Shown here: positions 6,215 to 6,600 of the stretch, piece by piece
Numbering within the stretch: position 1 is the stretch's first letter
Layout of the letters: each line of letters begins with the position of its first letter
NCBI GenBank assembly: GCA_009921765.1
Contig: RFXC01000223.1
Span: 1 to 6,600 of the forward strand
DNA: 6,600 nt
Direction: 5' to 3'
Source: Betaproteobacteria bacterium
Lineage (GTDB): Bacteria > Pseudomonadota > Gammaproteobacteria > Burkholderiales > Burkholderiaceae
Program-made: the position numbers and the translations under genes
The notes under the pieces: generated by a model
The model's input: the letters and a program-made list of their open reading frames with translations, nothing else
What the model was told of the DNA's origin: nothing
The model's database searches: none

Positions 6215-6600
6215 TCAGTGGGCGCCCTGGCCCCGATGCGCCCAGGCTGTGGTGTGCCGTTCGATGTATGAGAAGAATTCATACATGGCCATGGCCATCA
6301 CGGCAACCACGAGGAGGCCCGCGAACGCCAGCGGCATTTTCATGGCCGATCCCGCGGAGATGAGCAGGTAGCCGATACCCTCGTTCGATGCGCTCATTTC
6401 GGACACGGTCGTGCCTACGAAGGCAAGCGTGATGGCGACCTTCAGCGAGGCGAAGAAATAGGGCATGGTGCGTGGCAAACCGACCTTGATGAGGACGTCG
6501 AGCCGCCGGGCGCCCAGCACGCGGAGCACGTCTTCAAGCTCGGGCTCGAGCGTGGCAAGGCCCGTGGCGATATTGACCATGATCGGGAAAAACGAGATCA
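6215..6600 (-). CDS. SsuC/TauC-type ABC transporter permease (COG0600), N-terminus beyond window edge
   Basis: C-terminal 127 residues of an inner-membrane permease; the frame stays open to base 6600, so the Met codon at 6580 is internal. FFPIMVNIATGL and the EAA-type loop LRVLGARRLDVLIKVGLPRTMPYF match the BPD_transp_1 fold of the nitrate/sulfonate/taurine/pyrimidine-precursor permeases. Two hydrophobic segments follow, around SLKVAITLAFVGTTVSEM and PLAFAGLLVVAVMAMAMYEF, and it ends with a short hydrophilic tail. This is a different permease superfamily from the BMP permeases downstream, so it belongs to a second ABC transporter whose ATPase and binding protein must lie outside the window. 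Members of this group move sulfonates, nitrate, HMP/thiamin precursors or riboflavin; I cannot choose. Only 47 bases separate its TGA (6217-6215) from the BMP ATPase start, so the two may share a transcript. Confidence 0.9.
   Translation of the reverse strand, partial: ISFFPIMVNIATGLATLEPELEDVLRVLGARRLDVLIKVGLPRTMPYFFASLKVAITLAFVGTTVSEMSASNEGIGYLLISAGSAMKMPLAFAGLLVVAVMAMAMYEFFSYIERHTTAWAHRGQGAH
6264..6286. repeat. AT-rich inverted repeat, 8-base arms and 7-base spacer
   Basis: Left arm ATGTATGA (6264-6271) and right arm TCATACAT (6279-6286) are perfect reverse complements around a 7-base spacer. It lies inside the permease coding region (residues MYEFFSYI) and stands out as an AT-rich patch in GC-rich surroundings. 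Its near edge is 97 bases before the ATPase start codon. It could be an operator or an mRNA hairpin; it could also be chance in a Tyr/Phe-rich codon run. Confidence 0.45.

Overview
The window is a GC-rich, gene-dense stretch (roughly two-thirds G+C by eye) that looks like a proteobacterial chromosome. It is most likely betaproteobacterial (Burkholderiales or Rhodocyclales type), judging from the AroG-like DAHP synthase, the N-terminus of the PduO-type adenosyltransferase, and a proteobacterial BMP-family ABC transporter whose binding protein has a Tat-like signal and no lipobox. The taxonomic call is an inference from protein style, not from a marker gene. Almost every base is coding. No tRNA, rRNA, CRISPR array, insertion sequence or phage gene is visible, and no gene-free stretch exceeds 50 bases.

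Layout: On the + strand, positions 1-936 hold the C-terminal ~311 residues of a class I DAHP synthase (aroG), the entry enzyme of the shikimate pathway; its N-terminus lies before the window. All other genes are on the - strand and read right to left as one closely packed block. In transcription order they are: the C-terminal 127 residues of a SsuC/TauC-type ABC permease (6600-6215, cut by the window edge); a two-domain ABC ATPase (6167-4629); BMP-system permease 1 (4639-3554); BMP-system permease 2 (3554-2619); the BMP periplasmic binding protein (2587-1505); and a PduO-type ATP:cob(I)alamin adenosyltransferase (1504-953). Junctions are a 47-base gap, an 11-base overlap, a 1-base overlap (TGATG), a 31-base gap carrying a strong AAGGAG ribosome binding site, and a direct stop-start abutment (TAA then ATG). 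The block ends 16 bases from the convergent aroG stop.

How the genes work together: the ATPase, two permeases and binding protein make one complete importer of the NupNOPQ / RfuABCD architecture (COG1744, COG3845, COG4603, COG1079). Characterised members of this group mostly carry nucleosides, and one carries riboflavin; the substrate here cannot be read from sequence. The two points most worth following are the corrinoid adenosyltransferase abutting the binding-protein gene, which raises the possibility of a link to corrinoid or alpha-ribazole-like nucleoside uptake, and an AT-rich 8-7-8 inverted repeat near the end of the upstream permease, about 100 bases before the ATPase gene, which could be an operator or simply coding sequence. 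Nothing in the window is clearly a new system; the rest is conventional.
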